Of a DNA stretch of 64,000 nucleotides, positions 9,897-19,935 are shown piece by piece. Positions within the stretch are counted from its first letter, which is position 1. Every line of letters starts with the position of its first letter. A program made the translations under genes and the position numbers. The DNA is from Pelotomaculum sp. PtaB.Bin104 (GTDB lineage Bacteria; Bacillota; Desulfotomaculia; Desulfotomaculales; Pelotomaculaceae): positions 111,407 through 175,406 of the forward strand of contig MVQL01000209.1 in the NCBI GenBank assembly GCA_002067205.1, read 5' to 3'. Under the pieces are notes generated by a model. The model was not told where the DNA came from. It searched no databases and saw only the letters and a program-made list of their open reading frames with translations.

Positions 9897-12629
9897 TTAC
9901 ACTCTCAAGAACATAAATTTTTTACCAACTTTGTTGCACAATCGGAACAGCGTACGTAGACCGGCCGGCGCTGCTGTGATCGCTATAATACAAGCCCAGT
10001 GCAGCCTGCTTAGGAAAGCGGTACCAAAGCCCGGTTGCAGCCAGGACACGTAGTTTAGTGCAAGCTGCAGGGCAGCTAAACCAAACACCGCCCCTATCAG
10101 ATAGGGTTGTAAAGTAAATCCTGTTTCCAGAACACCATGTTTCGCTATGCGGTAATTAAAAATAAGGGCAAGCTGGCTAAACACAAACGTATTGAAGCAC
10201 ATAGCCCTAGCTAGCGCTTCATTTCCCATGGACAGCCCGATCCAAAAGGCCAAAAGGGTGCCTATACCGGTTACCAGCCCCCCGGTGACAATGTGTCCCC
10301 AAGCCGGCCCGTCAACTAAAAGATTATCTCGTTGGCGGTGGGTCTGGCGCACCACACAAGGCCCCATAACCAGCGCCACCGCCGGCAGAGCACCGGCAAT
10401 CAAACCAGACCAAAGAATTTGCACTGGTGTCAGCGGCACCGGTAGGCCCACCAAAACGGCGATGAGCACAGACACAACCGATCCAACGCTGCCAACAAGT
10501 AAGTATTGGGCTGCTTTTTCAACGCTAGCAAACCACTCCTTTTCTTCCTTCAGAGCCGTGACAATCCCACCAAGCTGATCATCAGCCAGAATAATGCCTG
10601 CAGCTTCCCTGGTCACTCCAGCGCCGGTAACATCTATAGCGATGCCGACATCAGCAGATTGGACCGCAAGCGCGTCGCTTGCCCCGCTGCCGGCCACAGC
10701 CACCACCTGGCCCGATTTTTTCAAAGCCTCAATTACCCGCAGCTTTTGTTCCAGCGTAACCCTTGCATATACTGATGTCTTACTTGCAATTTCCAAAAGC
10801 TGTTCTTCTGTCATCTGCTCTAATTCAGGTCCAGTGAGCACCCTGCCATCTTGGTCAAAAACATTCAACTGGCCGGCTAGAGCCTCAGCAGTCAGCGGGT
10901 GGTCCCCAGTAAGCAGCACCACTTTAATCCCTGCCCGGCGACAACTATGCACGACTTTGTGTGCGTCCGGCCGGAGTGGGTCGGCCATTCCGGCCAGGCC
11001 GATAAATACTAGACGCTTTTCTATATTCTTTTCAGAGAAGTCCCTGTCACCCGCTGGTAACTCGCGCCAAGCAAAGGCCAGTACATGCTGAGAAGAAGCC
11101 GCCATTGAAGCGGTTTGCATAAGCTTTTCCTGCCGCTCCCGGTCAGAAAGTGGAATAACCAGACCATTTTTATAAGTGTGTGTACATAGACCCAAAATCA
11201 CCTCCGGCGCGCCCTTCATATAAACTTCCATAGATCCACCCGATCGCCGGTAAATTACAGACATTCGCTTGCGTGCAGGGCTAAAGGGCAGCTCTGCTAC
11301 CCGCAGCTCTTTTTCTTCTATTTTTTCCCGCCAGCAGCCTGCCTTGGCGGCCATGACCAGAAGCGCCCCCTCGGCTGGCTCTCCCATGATTGACCAATCT
11401 TTGACCATACCCCTGCTGGTCAGCCCCCGGAAAATGCCGGTGACAGTGATCCCGCCCCGCTGCAAAGAGGCATTATTGCACAAGGCTGATGCTTTCATTA
11501 ATAAATTGAAATGTGCTTTATATATGTCCACTGGACCGCTAAAGTTACCCTTGGGGTCATAGCCTTCTCCGAAAACTTCAAGTGTTTGACCACCTAAAGC
11601 AACCTGCCGAACGGTCATCTTGCTTTGTGTGAGCGTTCCAGACTTAGCTGTACAAAGCACCGTTACATTACTCAGTGCTCCCATTGCGAAGATTCTACGC
11701 CAATAAACCTTGTGGCCGATCAGCCGACGTATACCGGCAGCCTGGGCTGCGGTGGCAACGGCAGGCAAATTCCAGGGGCCAGCTGCTGCCGCCAAACAAA
11801 TTGCCGTTAGAAACATTTGGTCAATCTCCCCGCCCCTGTTTATGCCCAGAGCTGCGATCAGCAGGCACAAGAGCAGGTACGGAACCATCACGTGCTTGTC
11901 CAGTTGTTCCAGTCGGCGCTGGAATGGAGTCTTAATTCGATCTTCAGACCGCATAAATGAGGACAGCAGGCCGGCCTCAGTGGCCATACCGGTTTTGACT
12001 ACCAGGCCACGCCCGTACCCCCCGGTGACCGCGGTACCAAAGTATGCCATATTGAATATAGCACCAAGGGGCAGATTAACGTCTGCAAGTGCTTCAGCCG
12101 TTTTCTCCACCGGACTTGAAACTCCAGTCACCGCCACTTCATTTATTGTTAGCCGCTTAGTCTGGAGTAAACGCAGGTCCGCCGGAACCAGGTCCCCCCT
12201 GTTAAGCAAAACAAGATCACCAGGAACCAATTCAGAAGCTGTGAGTTGAAATTCCCTGCCATCCCGTATTACTCTGGCCATAGGCCCGGTCAACTTTTTA
12301 ATAATTTTCCTGGAGTGCTCAATGCGGGATTCCTGAATAATGCCGAATGCCGCTCTGGCCGTGACCATCAGCAGGACCGCCACCGCCTGCGCATATGTCC
12401 CGGTCAGCCCCAAAAAAACGGCGACAGAAATAAGGACTAGAACTAGATATTTGCTTAACTGATTGACAAAAGCTCGCCACAGCGACATCCTGGACTCTCT
12501 GAACAATTCATTAGGGCCAAATTTGACCTGTCTTGACCTGACCTCAGCCACTGACAGACCAAGCTCGCCGTCGGTTTGCAAATGCTCAATTATCTCCGGT
12601 TGAGTTAAGGCATACAAACGTTCGGTCAT
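9897..12629 (-). CDS. Degenerate-site P-type cation ATPase homologue (predicted pseudoenzyme)
   Basis: A full-length P2-type ATPase fold of 910 residues with about ten membrane helices. The cation ATPase N-terminal domain, actuator, P and N domains are in the usual order. KGAPE (472-476), TGDHPLT (574-580) and GEPAEGALL are normal, but every key functional motif is altered. The actuator TGES is TGVS (168-171), the helix-4 PEGLP is GPWNLP (284-289), the phosphorylation site DKTGT is AKSGT (328-332) and GDGVNDAP is GSGASDAL (647-654). The ion-site residues of helices 5 and 6 are replaced by Ser/Ala. It therefore should not form the aspartyl-phosphate or pump Ca by the known mechanism. The start is the ATG at 12629 behind GGAGGTGA; the 50 extra upstream codons are not family-like. 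It is divergent from rqcH. Confidence 0.88.
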   Translation of the reverse strand: MTERLYALTQPEIIEHLQTDGELGLSVAEVRSRQVKFGPNELFRESRMSLWRAFVNQLSKYLVLVLISVAVFLGLTGTYAQAVAVLLMVTARAAFGIIQESRIEHSRKIIKKLTGPMARVIRDGREFQLTASELVPGDLVLLNRGDLVPADLRLLQTKRLTINEVAVTGVSSPVEKTAEALADVNLPLGAIFNMAYFGTAVTGGYGRGLVVKTGMATEAGLLSSFMRSEDRIKTPFQRRLEQLDKHVMVPYLLLCLLIAALGINRGGEIDQMFLTAICLAAAAGPWNLPAVATAAQAAGIRRLIGHKVYWRRIFAMGALSNVTVLCTAKSGTLTQSKMTVRQVALGGQTLEVFGEGYDPKGNFSGPVDIYKAHFNLLMKASALCNNASLQRGGITVTGIFRGLTSRGMVKDWSIMGEPAEGALLVMAAKAGCWREKIEEKELRVAELPFSPARKRMSVIYRRSGGSMEVYMKGAPEVILGLCTHTYKNGLVIPLSDRERQEKLMQTASMAASSQHVLAFAWRELPAGDRDFSEKNIEKRLVFIGLAGMADPLRPDAHKVVHSCRRAGIKVVLLTGDHPLTAEALAGQLNVFDQDGRVLTGPELEQMTEEQLLEIASKTSVYARVTLEQKLRVIEALKKSGQVVAVAGSGASDALAVQSADVGIAIDVTGAGVTREAAGIILADDQLGGIVTALKEEKEWFASVEKAAQYLLVGSVGSVVSVLIAVLVGLPVPLTPVQILWSGLIAGALPAVALVMGPCVVRQTHRQRDNLLVDGPAWGHIVTGGLVTGIGTLLAFWIGLSMGNEALARAMCFNTFVFSQLALIFNYRIAKHGVLETGFTLQPYLIGAVFGLAALQLALNYVSWLQPGFGTAFLSRLHWACIIAITAAPAGLRTLFRLCNKVGKKFMFLRV

Positions 12630-12978
12630 AATGCTCACCTCCAACCAAAATTTTCCTATTTGCCTAAATATATGACCGAAGGATGATAAAAATTCCTTGC
12701 CTTGTGCGGCACGTGGACACCGGGGGTTTAAAGATAAAATCCTCCAGTCTGTTGAAAAAAATGGTTGCACTGCCCGCATAATTTTGACCAGCCCGCATCA
12801 GTCAAGCCCAGCTATTCCTAAATAATGAACATGCAAATTTTTTCATCAATCCACTAAAAATGAGCACTTAAAGATACTGTATTGTTTTCTTTATTTTTTT
12901 TTTATTGTAGAATTAGGATATTGTGTAGGATAGTCTGAGTGGATTATAGTCATATATTGAAATGCGGAGGACTGCAAC
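12630..12978. other. Divergent intergenic region between the ATPase homologue and rqcH
   Basis: About 350 bases, very AT-rich near 12880-12910 (long T run). It must hold promoters for both genes, but I see no clear sigma-A pair. GCGGAGGA at about 12964 is the rqcH ribosome site. Confidence 0.5.
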
Positions 12979-14778
12979 ATGCCTTTTGACGGCCTGGTTC
13001 TGGCAGCAATAACCAAAGAGCTGGAGGAAAAGCTTGCCGGCGGTCGAATTGATCGCATTCACCAGCCCGCCAAAGATGATATTGTCCTGGTGGTGCACCG
13101 GCCAGGGTTCCGGGGCCGCTTGCTCCTGTCAGCCCACGCCCAGAGCGCGCGTGTCCACCTGACCCATGCCACCCGGGAAAACCCCGCCACTGCACCTATT
13201 TTCTGTATGGTTTTGCGCAAGCACCTGGAGGGTGGTCGGATTATCAGTGTTCGGCAGCCCGGGCTGGAAAGGATGCTAGTCATCCAGGTTGAATCGCGTG
13301 ATGAACTGGGGCGCCATTCACCAAAGCACCTCATCTCTGAAATCATGGGCAAGCACAGCAATATTATCCTTGTTGAGCCAGCCTCCAACGTGATTGTCGA
13401 CGGCATCAAGCGTTATTCACATGCCGTAAGCAGGCACCGGGAAGTACTGCCGGGACAGATCTACATACCCCCACCGTCTCAAAAAAAATACAACCCGCTT
13501 CTCCTGGATGAAGAAGAGTTCCGCCGGCTATGCTTTGAGGCTCCGCTGGATACCAGCCTCCTGGAACTGCTGCAAGGACGCTTTGAAGGGCTAAGCAAAG
13601 TAACCTGCCGGGAAATTATTTATCGCGCCAACCTGGCACCGGATGTCTTGCTGGATCACTGTGGAGAATACGAACTCCGGTCCCTGTGGGAGCTATTTCA
13701 TAAAATAATAGCGCTAACCCGGGACGGTCGTTTTGAGCCCTGCCTGACCTGCAGCAATAAAGGTAAGGCTCTGGATTTTGCCGCCATTAAGTTAACACAC
13801 ACGGGGCTGGCTACAAAGCATGGGGAAATGACCGATTTGGTGGACCAATTTTATTGGGAGCGGGAGCAGGAAGTAATAATTACCAAAGGGCAAAATCAAG
13901 TCTTAACGGTGTTAAAAAAAGAGATGTCCCGATTAGGCAAAAAGCTGGATTTGTACCTAAACAGCCTGAAAGCTACTGCTGAGGCTGAAAAATTAAAACT
14001 GTACGGTGAATTGCTTACCGCCAACCTGTACCGGCTGGAGCACGGGCAAACGGAGGCCTGCCTGGAAAACTACTATGATTTAGGAGAACAGACCCTCACC
14101 ATCCCGCTGGACCGGCACCGCTCACCATCGGAAAATGCTCAGCTCTATTTTAAAAAGTACATCAAGGCCAAAAACACACGTTCCGCCCTAGAGCCGCGGA
14201 TCACCGCCGCCCGCGACGAAATTCTCTATCTAGAAGGGGTTAAAACCGCCCTTGAGCAGGCGGCCAGTATCTCCGAGCTTGGAGAAATAAAGCAGGAGCT
14301 GACCGAGCAGGGCTATCTCAAGAGTCCACCTCCCGTACCGGGGGGCAAAAAAAAGAAAAAAGAACGGCTGACTCCAAAGCCTCTCTCTTTTCTTTCTTCT
14401 GATGGAATGCAAATATTTGTCGGTAAAAACAACAAACAAAACGATTATCTGACCTTAAAGCTCGCCCAGGATAACGATCTCTGGCTGCACACCAAGGACA
14501 TCCACGGCGCCCATGTGATCGTCAGGACGGAAGGCAAAGAAATCTCCACCACCACTCTAGCCGAGGCGGCCAGGCTGGCCGCATTTTTCAGTAAAGGGCG
14601 CAACTCAACGAGCGTCCCGGTAGATTACACACTGAAAAAGCATGTCAGTAAGCCCAATGGCGCCCGGCCTGGTATGGTTATTTACCGGCAGCAAAAAACA
14701 ATAATGGCTGTGCCTGATGAAGAGTTGGTGGAAAGGCTTGGTGAGCGTGCCAGAGAACAATGTGGATTCAAGAGCTAA
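12979..14778 (+). CDS. rqcH: Ribosome quality control protein RqcH (NFACT family, Rqc2 homologue)
   Basis: A 599-residue NFACT protein. In Bacillus RqcH binds split 50S subunits and recruits alanyl-tRNA to add C-terminal Ala tails to stalled peptides. The N-terminal NFACT-N domain starts MPFDGLVLAAITKEL and includes GRIDRIHQPAKDDIVL and SEIMGKHSNIILV. A helical/coiled region occupies about 300-430. The C-terminal NFACT-R domain has DNDLWLHTKDIHGAHVIV. Older annotation calls such genes fibronectin-binding proteins (FbpA). It stands alone, convergent with pyrE. Confidence 0.93.
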   Translation: MPFDGLVLAAITKELEEKLAGGRIDRIHQPAKDDIVLVVHRPGFRGRLLLSAHAQSARVHLTHATRENPATAPIFCMVLRKHLEGGRIISVRQPGLERMLVIQVESRDELGRHSPKHLISEIMGKHSNIILVEPASNVIVDGIKRYSHAVSRHREVLPGQIYIPPPSQKKYNPLLLDEEEFRRLCFEAPLDTSLLELLQGRFEGLSKVTCREIIYRANLAPDVLLDHCGEYELRSLWELFHKIIALTRDGRFEPCLTCSNKGKALDFAAIKLTHTGLATKHGEMTDLVDQFYWEREQEVIITKGQNQVLTVLKKEMSRLGKKLDLYLNSLKATAEAEKLKLYGELLTANLYRLEHGQTEACLENYYDLGEQTLTIPLDRHRSPSENAQLYFKKYIKAKNTRSALEPRITAARDEILYLEGVKTALEQAASISELGEIKQELTEQGYLKSPPPVPGGKKKKKERLTPKPLSFLSSDGMQIFVGKNNKQNDYLTLKLAQDNDLWLHTKDIHGAHVIVRTEGKEISTTTLAEAARLAAFFSKGRNSTSVPVDYTLKKHVSKPNGARPGMVIYRQQKTIMAVPDEELVERLGERAREQCGFKS

Positions 14779-14880
14779 TGACGCTAGTTATGTTGTTATA
14801 TTCTTCTATGCTGGTCCTTCGAACGGTGGATTCGATTACCTCCGTCTACACCACGAAGCGCTCTAAAAGGTTTAACCAAC

Positions 14881-15456
14881 TCAAATATTTCTACTGCCTG
14901 GCTTTACCACCGGCAGCCCCTGCCGGCAGAGGGGGCAATCTTCATGGGCATAGGATATCACCTCCGTGGTCAGGAGTGCTTCAGTGCGCACACCAAGGTC
15001 TATTTTACCGTTGCTGCGGTCTGCAAGCACGCCGGCGCCTACAACCTCACCGCCGAGCTCCCGGATAAGGTCGATAACCTCGAACACCGAGCCGCCGGTG
15101 GTAATCACATCCTCCACCACCAGCACCCTTTCCCCGGGCATAATGGAAAACCCCCTCCTGAGTTTCATGTTCCCATCTTCCCGCTCTGTAAAAATACCCC
15201 GCACACCCAGCGCCCGTGCCACTTCATAGGACACAATAATGCCGCCTATCGCCGGTCCAACGACTACCGAAACATTCTGCCCCGCAAACCTCCGGGCCAG
15301 TTCACCGCAAAGAACCTCAGTATGTTCAGGGTGCTGCAACACCAGCGCACACTGAAAATAGCGGTCGCTGTGACGGCCGGAAGTCAGCTTGAAATGACCG
15401 GTGAGCATAGCCTGGGTATTTTGAAAAATAGATATCACTTCATCTTTAGTAAGCAA
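14881..15456 (-). CDS. pyrE: Orotate phosphoribosyltransferase
   Basis: Makes orotidine 5'-phosphate from orotate and PRPP. The PRPP-binding motif VLVVEDVITTGGSV is at about residues 111-124, with KLTSGRHSDRYFQCALV near the N-terminus. It has 191 residues from a TTG start at 15456, which has AAGGGGG six bases upstream. The C-terminal CPLCRQG is a small extra cysteine pair. It lies downstream of pyrF on the minus strand, opposite to the other pyr genes. Confidence 0.95.
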   Translation of the reverse strand: MLTKDEVISIFQNTQAMLTGHFKLTSGRHSDRYFQCALVLQHPEHTEVLCGELARRFAGQNVSVVVGPAIGGIIVSYEVARALGVRGIFTEREDGNMKLRRGFSIMPGERVLVVEDVITTGGSVFEVIDLIRELGGEVVGAGVLADRSNGKIDLGVRTEALLTTEVISYAHEDCPLCRQGLPVVKPGSRNI

Positions 15457-15584
15457 TTATGTAACCCCCTTAAATGCTTTGATATGATTATGTGGTGTAC
15501 AGTTTCCCTCTTTTGACTAACTGCTGTCGTCTAACCCTAATCTTTTCAGGATCTGCAGTACCGCAGGCGGTATAGGTTAGCTAG

Positions 15585-16310
15585 CTATCCGGGCAATCCT
15601 ATTTCTTTGAGAATCGCCCTGGCCGCCTCTACCGGATCCTGAGCGGCGGTAACGGGCCTTCCGACTACCAGATAGCTGGCCCCCAGATTGACAGCCTCGT
15701 ATGGGGTCATCGTCCGCTTTTGGTCGTTTGCGGCCGCCCCCGCCGGGCGTACTCCCGGGGTGATAATCACAAAATCCTTTCCGCAAGCCTTTCTAATCGC
15801 GCTGATTTCTTTGGGTGACGCCACCACGCCGTCCAGGCCAGCTTCCTGGGCCAGCCTCGCCCAAGCCACGACCCGATCTTCTATCGAACCGTGAAATCCC
15901 AGTTCCTGGCTAAAGATCACCTCGTCAATACTGGTCAGGACGGTTACCGCGATCACCTGCGGTGGCTTGATCCCGGACTTGCCTGCCTCGTCCCTGGCAG
16001 CATTGGCCGCTTCCTGCATCATTGCCCTGCCCCCGGCCGCGTGCACATTAAATATCGCGGCACCTAGCCTGGTGAGCGCCCGGGCTGCACCGGCAACCGT
16101 ATTCGGGATGTCGTGCAGCTTTAAGTCCACAAAAACAGAGGCTTTTTTTTCGATCAACCGGCGCACAGCCTCTGGCCCGGCGCTATTAAAAAGCTGCATG
16201 CCCACCTTCAGCGCCCCAGTGTAGGGTGCCAGGGCACCGGCCAGAGCCTCCGCCTCATCCACAGTATCCACATCAAGGGCAACAATCAAAGGGTTTTTTA
16301 TTAGAGACAT
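15585..16310 (-). CDS. pyrF: Orotidine 5'-phosphate decarboxylase
   Basis: Last step of UMP synthesis. The N-terminal LIVALDVDT and the catalytic block VFVDLKLHDIPNTV (Asp-Lys-Asp network) are clear, and the C-terminal phosphate-binding residues are in TPGVRP and LVVGRPVT. The ATG at 16310 is used because GAGAGGTG lies upstream; five more codons are possible. It is divergent from pyrR across 328 bases, so pyrF-pyrE forms its own unit. Confidence 0.95.
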   Translation of the reverse strand: MSLIKNPLIVALDVDTVDEAEALAGALAPYTGALKVGMQLFNSAGPEAVRRLIEKKASVFVDLKLHDIPNTVAGAARALTRLGAAIFNVHAAGGRAMMQEAANAARDEAGKSGIKPPQVIAVTVLTSIDEVIFSQELGFHGSIEDRVVAWARLAQEAGLDGVVASPKEISAIRKACGKDFVIITPGVRPAGAAANDQKRTMTPYEAVNLGASYLVVGRPVTAAQDPVEAARAILKEIGLPG

Positions 16311-16480
16311 TAGTACACCTCTCAATCGTTAGAAGTAATGTTAACTAAATTCAGATATCAGCCTAACTGCCAAGTAAAAACGGATTAGCTTAATAATTGT
16401 ATAATATTATATCTAAATTTTGGTTACGTTCAAAGTTAATCTATAAAATTACGGTGTTCTAAAAAAAATACTGTAATGTA

Positions 16481-16509
16481 TTGACACCTTCTTTTATTTT
16501 CTATAGACT
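16481..16509 (+). promoter_or_regulatory. Predicted sigma-A promoter of the pyrR operon
   Basis: TTGACA (16481-16486) and TAGACT (16504-16509) are separated by 17 bases; TATAGA two bases earlier is an alternative -10. It lies just upstream of the PyrR-binding leader. Confidence 0.65.
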
Positions 16510-16533
16510 ATAGGAGACTTAAATGACCTTGAA

Positions 16534-16619
16534 ATCGGTCCCGAGAGGCCGGTAAGGAATCATAGCTGTGGTTTACCCTGGCCAACTATGCCTGCTTACC
16601 GGTGGTGAGCAGGTTTTTT
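16534..16619 (+). promoter_or_regulatory. PyrR-dependent transcription attenuator
   Basis: GGTCCCGAGAGGCC (about 16537-16550) matches the PyrR-binding loop, with the CNGNGA hexaloop CCGAGA closed by a short stem. Downstream, CCTGCTTACC (16591-16600) pairs with GGTGAGCAGG (16604-16613), followed by TTTTTT, which forms the terminator. In the known mechanism UMP-bound PyrR stabilises the binding loop, blocks the antiterminator and stops transcription before pyrR. Confidence 0.9.
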
Positions 16620-16638
16620 AATTGGTGGAGGTTATTGA

Positions 16639-17259
<621 letters not shown>

Positions 17260-17285
17260 AAAACCGGTTCCAACCTTAATTAATA

Positions 17286-17393
17286 CGGTCTTTGTGAGAC
17301 CGGAAAGGGAAGGACCCAGAGCAAACCCTTTCAGGCCTCAGCCGGTAATATAAACCAGGCGGGGTCTTATTTTTAAATTTAGGGGGATAAGAG
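17286..17393 (+). promoter_or_regulatory. Structured pyrR-pyrB intergenic leader, possible second attenuator
   Basis: Two hairpins are visible: CGGTCT/AGACCG (17286-17302) and GAAAGGG with CCCTTTC enclosing GGACCCAGAGCAAA. The latter resembles a PyrR loop but does not fit CNGNGA exactly. A T-rich run (TCTTATTTTTAAATTT) follows. Bacillus has a second attenuator at a comparable place, but this match is imperfect. Confidence 0.35.
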
Positions 17394-18335
17394 ATGGGCC
17401 TTAGTGGAAAAGACCTGGTCGGGCTGCAACACCTCCCGGCTGAAGAAATAAAATTGATCTTAGAGAGCGCCCAGCCGATGAAGGAGATAATACAGCGACA
17501 GATCAAGAAGGTGCCCACCCTGCGTGGCCGCTCTGTGGTCACTGTTTTCTATGAGGCCAGCACCCGGACCAGGGCCTCCTTCGACCTGGCCGCCAAATAC
17601 CTGAGCGCCGATACAATCGGCATTACAGCGGCAACGAGCAGTGTCAGCAAGGGTGAAAGCCTGCGGGACACCGCCCACACCATCGCCGCCATGGGAGCAA
17701 ATATAGTGGTGCTGCGCCACCCAATGGCGGGCGCAGCAGAGCTTTTGGCCCGCACTGTGGGAGCATCAGTAATTAACGCCGGGGACGGCGCCCATGAGCA
17801 CCCGACCCAGGCCCTGCTTGACCTGTTTACAGTTAATGAAAAAAAGGGCCGCATTAAAGGGTTGAAGATCGCCATCATCGGAGACATATTACATAGCCGG
17901 GTCGCCCGCTCGAACATCTGGGGTTTCAATCGGATGGGAGCAGAAGTGCGATTGGCCGGGCCAGCCACCCTGATGCCCACGGGTGTGGAGCAAATGGGTG
18001 CCCGGGTGTACAGTAGAATCGAAGATGCCCTGGATGGAGCCGATGTGGTCTACATATTGAGGATTCAGAGGGAAAGGCAGCAGCAGGGGCTTTTTCCTGG
18101 TTTGCGCGAATACAGCCGCCTGTTCGGGATCAATGCGGCAAGGATGAAGTTGGCAGCGCCAGATGCACTGGTAATGCACCCGGGCCCGATGAACCGGGGC
18201 GTGGAAATTGCCCCGGAGATAGCGGACAGCGCACAGTCAGTGATTACTGAGCAGGTTACTAACGGGGTGGCGGTGCGGATGGCCATATTGTACCTGCTCA
18301 CCGGAGGAGGCAGCCAGCATGAAACTAATTATTAA
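17394..18335 (+). CDS. pyrB: Aspartate carbamoyltransferase catalytic chain
   Basis: First committed step of pyrimidine synthesis. The carbamoyl-phosphate motif [12 protein letters not shown] lies at residues 49-60. [14 protein letters not shown] and the C-terminal [11 protein letters not shown] follow. The length of 313 residues is normal. AGGGGGAT precedes the ATG, and the 3' end overlaps pyrC by 17 bases, which suggests translational coupling. No pyrI regulatory subunit is present, as usual in Firmicutes. Confidence 0.96.
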   Translation: MGLSGKDLVGLQHLPAEEIKLILESAQPMKEIIQRQIKKVPTLRGRSVVTVFYEASTRTRASFDLAAKYLSADTIGITAATSSVSKGESLRDTAHTIAAMGANIVVLRHPMAGAAELLARTVGASVINAGDGAHEHPTQALLDLFTVNEKKGRIKGLKIAIIGDILHSRVARSNIWGFNRMGAEVRLAGPATLMPTGVEQMGARVYSRIEDALDGADVVYILRIQRERQQQGLFPGLREYSRLFGINAARMKLAAPDALVMHPGPMNRGVEIAPEIADSAQSVITEQVTNGVAVRMAILYLLTGGGSQHETNY

Positions 18336-19605
18336 GAATGGAACCTTGATTGACCCGGCCACCGGTAAAGTAAGCGAGAAGGACCTGCTTATTACAGACG
18401 GCAGGATCACCAAAACAGGTGTAAACTTAAGCACCGGCGGCGCCGAGGTGCTGGATGCGTCCGGCAAGCTGGTCACCCCTGGGCTGATTGATATGCACGT
18501 ACACCTTCGTGAACCCGGCTTTGAGGCTAAGGAGACAATTTCCAGCGGGTCCTGCGCCGCCGCGCGGGGCGGCTTTACCTCAATTGCCTGCATGCCCAAC
18601 ACCAATCCGGCGGCCGACTGTGCAGCCATTGTCTCCTACATCCGGGGCAAGGCCCGGGAAGCGGGAAAAGTAAACGTCTACCCCATTGGCGCGGTTACCT
18701 GCGGCAGCAAGGGAGATGAGCTTGCTGAAATGGGAGATATGCAGGAGGCGGGCGCAGTGGCTTTTTCCGATGACGGCCAGCCGGTGATGAGCGCCGGGGT
18801 GATGCGCCGGGCCATGCAGTACGCTGGAATGCTGAACATGACAATTATCTCCCACTGTGAGGACAAGACCCTGGCCGGCGGCGGGTCCATGCACGAAGGC
18901 TTCAGGTCCACAGTGCTGGGCCTGCCGGGAATCCCCGCATGTGCGGAAGAAGTAATGGTAGCACGCGATATCCTACTGGCGGAGGAAACCTGCTGCCGGG
19001 TGCACATTGCCCACGTCAGCACCGCCGGCTCCGTTCGGCTGGTGCGAGAGGCCAGGGCCAGAGGGGTCCAGGTCACCGCCGAGGCCACTCCGCACCACTT
19101 CACTCTTACGGATAAGGCGGTGACAGGCTATGACACATCTACTAAGGTCAATCCCCCCCTGCGCACTGAGGCTGATGTAGACGCGGTAAAGCAAGGGCTT
19201 GCGGACGGGACAATCAGCGTGATCGCCACGGACCACGCCCCGCATACCATTGAAGAGAAGGATGTAGAATATGGCCTCTCCCCCTTTGGCATGATTGGGC
19301 TGGAAACCGCAGTGGGTCTGGTCTGGACCGAGTTGGTGGCCACCGGCATCCTGACCCCGCTAGAGGCGGTAGCCAAGCTATCTTTTAACCCAGCCAAGAT
19401 CCTGGGCCTGCCTAAGGGCACGCTAGCGGTTGGGGCAGATGCGGACATCACCATTATTGACCCGGCGGCAGATTGGACTGTTGATCCGGAGCAGTTTGCC
19501 AGCAAAGGTCGGAACACCCCCTTTGGCGGGCGCTCTCTACAGGGCCTGCCCTATGCAACTATAGTGGGTGGCCGGATTGTGATGCGGGAGGCTGTCGTAT
19601 TATAA
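18319..19605 (+). CDS. pyrC: Dihydroorotase (class I)
   Basis: Zinc amidohydrolase of 428 residues. The metal-binding HxH is in [10 protein letters not shown] (His60 and His62), and the catalytic Asp is in ATDHAPHT. The remaining zinc-ligand histidines lie in ISHCEDK and [17 protein letters not shown] lies upstream within the end of pyrB. A 330-base gap with tandem repeats separates it from carA. Confidence 0.96.
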   Translation: MKLIIKNGTLIDPATGKVSEKDLLITDGRITKTGVNLSTGGAEVLDASGKLVTPGLIDMHVHLREPGFEAKETISSGSCAAARGGFTSIACMPNTNPAADCAAIVSYIRGKAREAGKVNVYPIGAVTCGSKGDELAEMGDMQEAGAVAFSDDGQPVMSAGVMRRAMQYAGMLNMTIISHCEDKTLAGGGSMHEGFRSTVLGLPGIPACAEEVMVARDILLAEETCCRVHIAHVSTAGSVRLVREARARGVQVTAEATPHHFTLTDKAVTGYDTSTKVNPPLRTEADVDAVKQGLADGTISVIATDHAPHTIEEKDVEYGLSPFGMIGLETAVGLVWTELVATGILTPLEAVAKLSFNPAKILGLPKGTLAVGADADITIIDPAADWTVDPEQFASKGRNTPFGGRSLQGLPYATIVGGRIVMREAVVL

Positions 19606-19935
19606 GCAAGGCAGAATAGGTTTTTATGCTAAATCTATGCTGATTCTTTAATTAGAGCTTAATGAAATATGAAGAAATGAAGGTTAAAAGATAACAAATT
19701 AACTTTTCACGATGAAATCAACAGCTTTACCAATGACGCTAAAGCAACCCCGCTTTATCAATGATGCTAAAGCAACCCCGCTTTATCAATGATGCTAAAG
19801 TAACTACAGATTTACCCTCGGTATTGATTAATACTGGGCCTGAGACCTGAACAATTTTGGATGACCTGATTACAGGTAATGTGTTTGTCGGCAATCTTTC
19901 TTTATACAGCTTCACAAATTAGGCGGAGGTGTGCT
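19606..19935 (+). other. pyrC-carA intergenic region
   Basis: 330 bases within the pyr operon without a gene. It contains the 28-base tandem repeats (listed separately), a small ACCTG/CAGGT hairpin near 19864-19877 and the carA ribosome site. No PyrR loop is visible. Confidence 0.6.
19726..19804. repeat. Three tandem copies of a 28-base unit
   Basis: Units start at 19726, 19754 and 19782. The first two complete units differ at only two positions, and the third is complete for about 19 bases before diverging. Within each unit AAAGC and GCTTT are arranged as a small inverted repeat around AACCCC. Confidence 0.85.

Noticed and set aside
10192..12249. Series of plus-strand ORFs opposite the P-type ATPase homologue
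   Set aside because: All overlap the intact 910-codon frame and show no family signature or ribosome site.
9897..12629. Explaining the altered ATPase motifs by sequencing errors
   Set aside because: Six separate motifs are changed by substitutions without any frameshift or stop; errors would not cluster at functional residues.
14760..15516. Plus-strand ORFs opposite pyrE
   Set aside because: Shadows of pyrE, which carries the PRPP motif and a proper start.
19726..19804. CRISPR array
   Set aside because: Units are directly tandem with no unique spacers.
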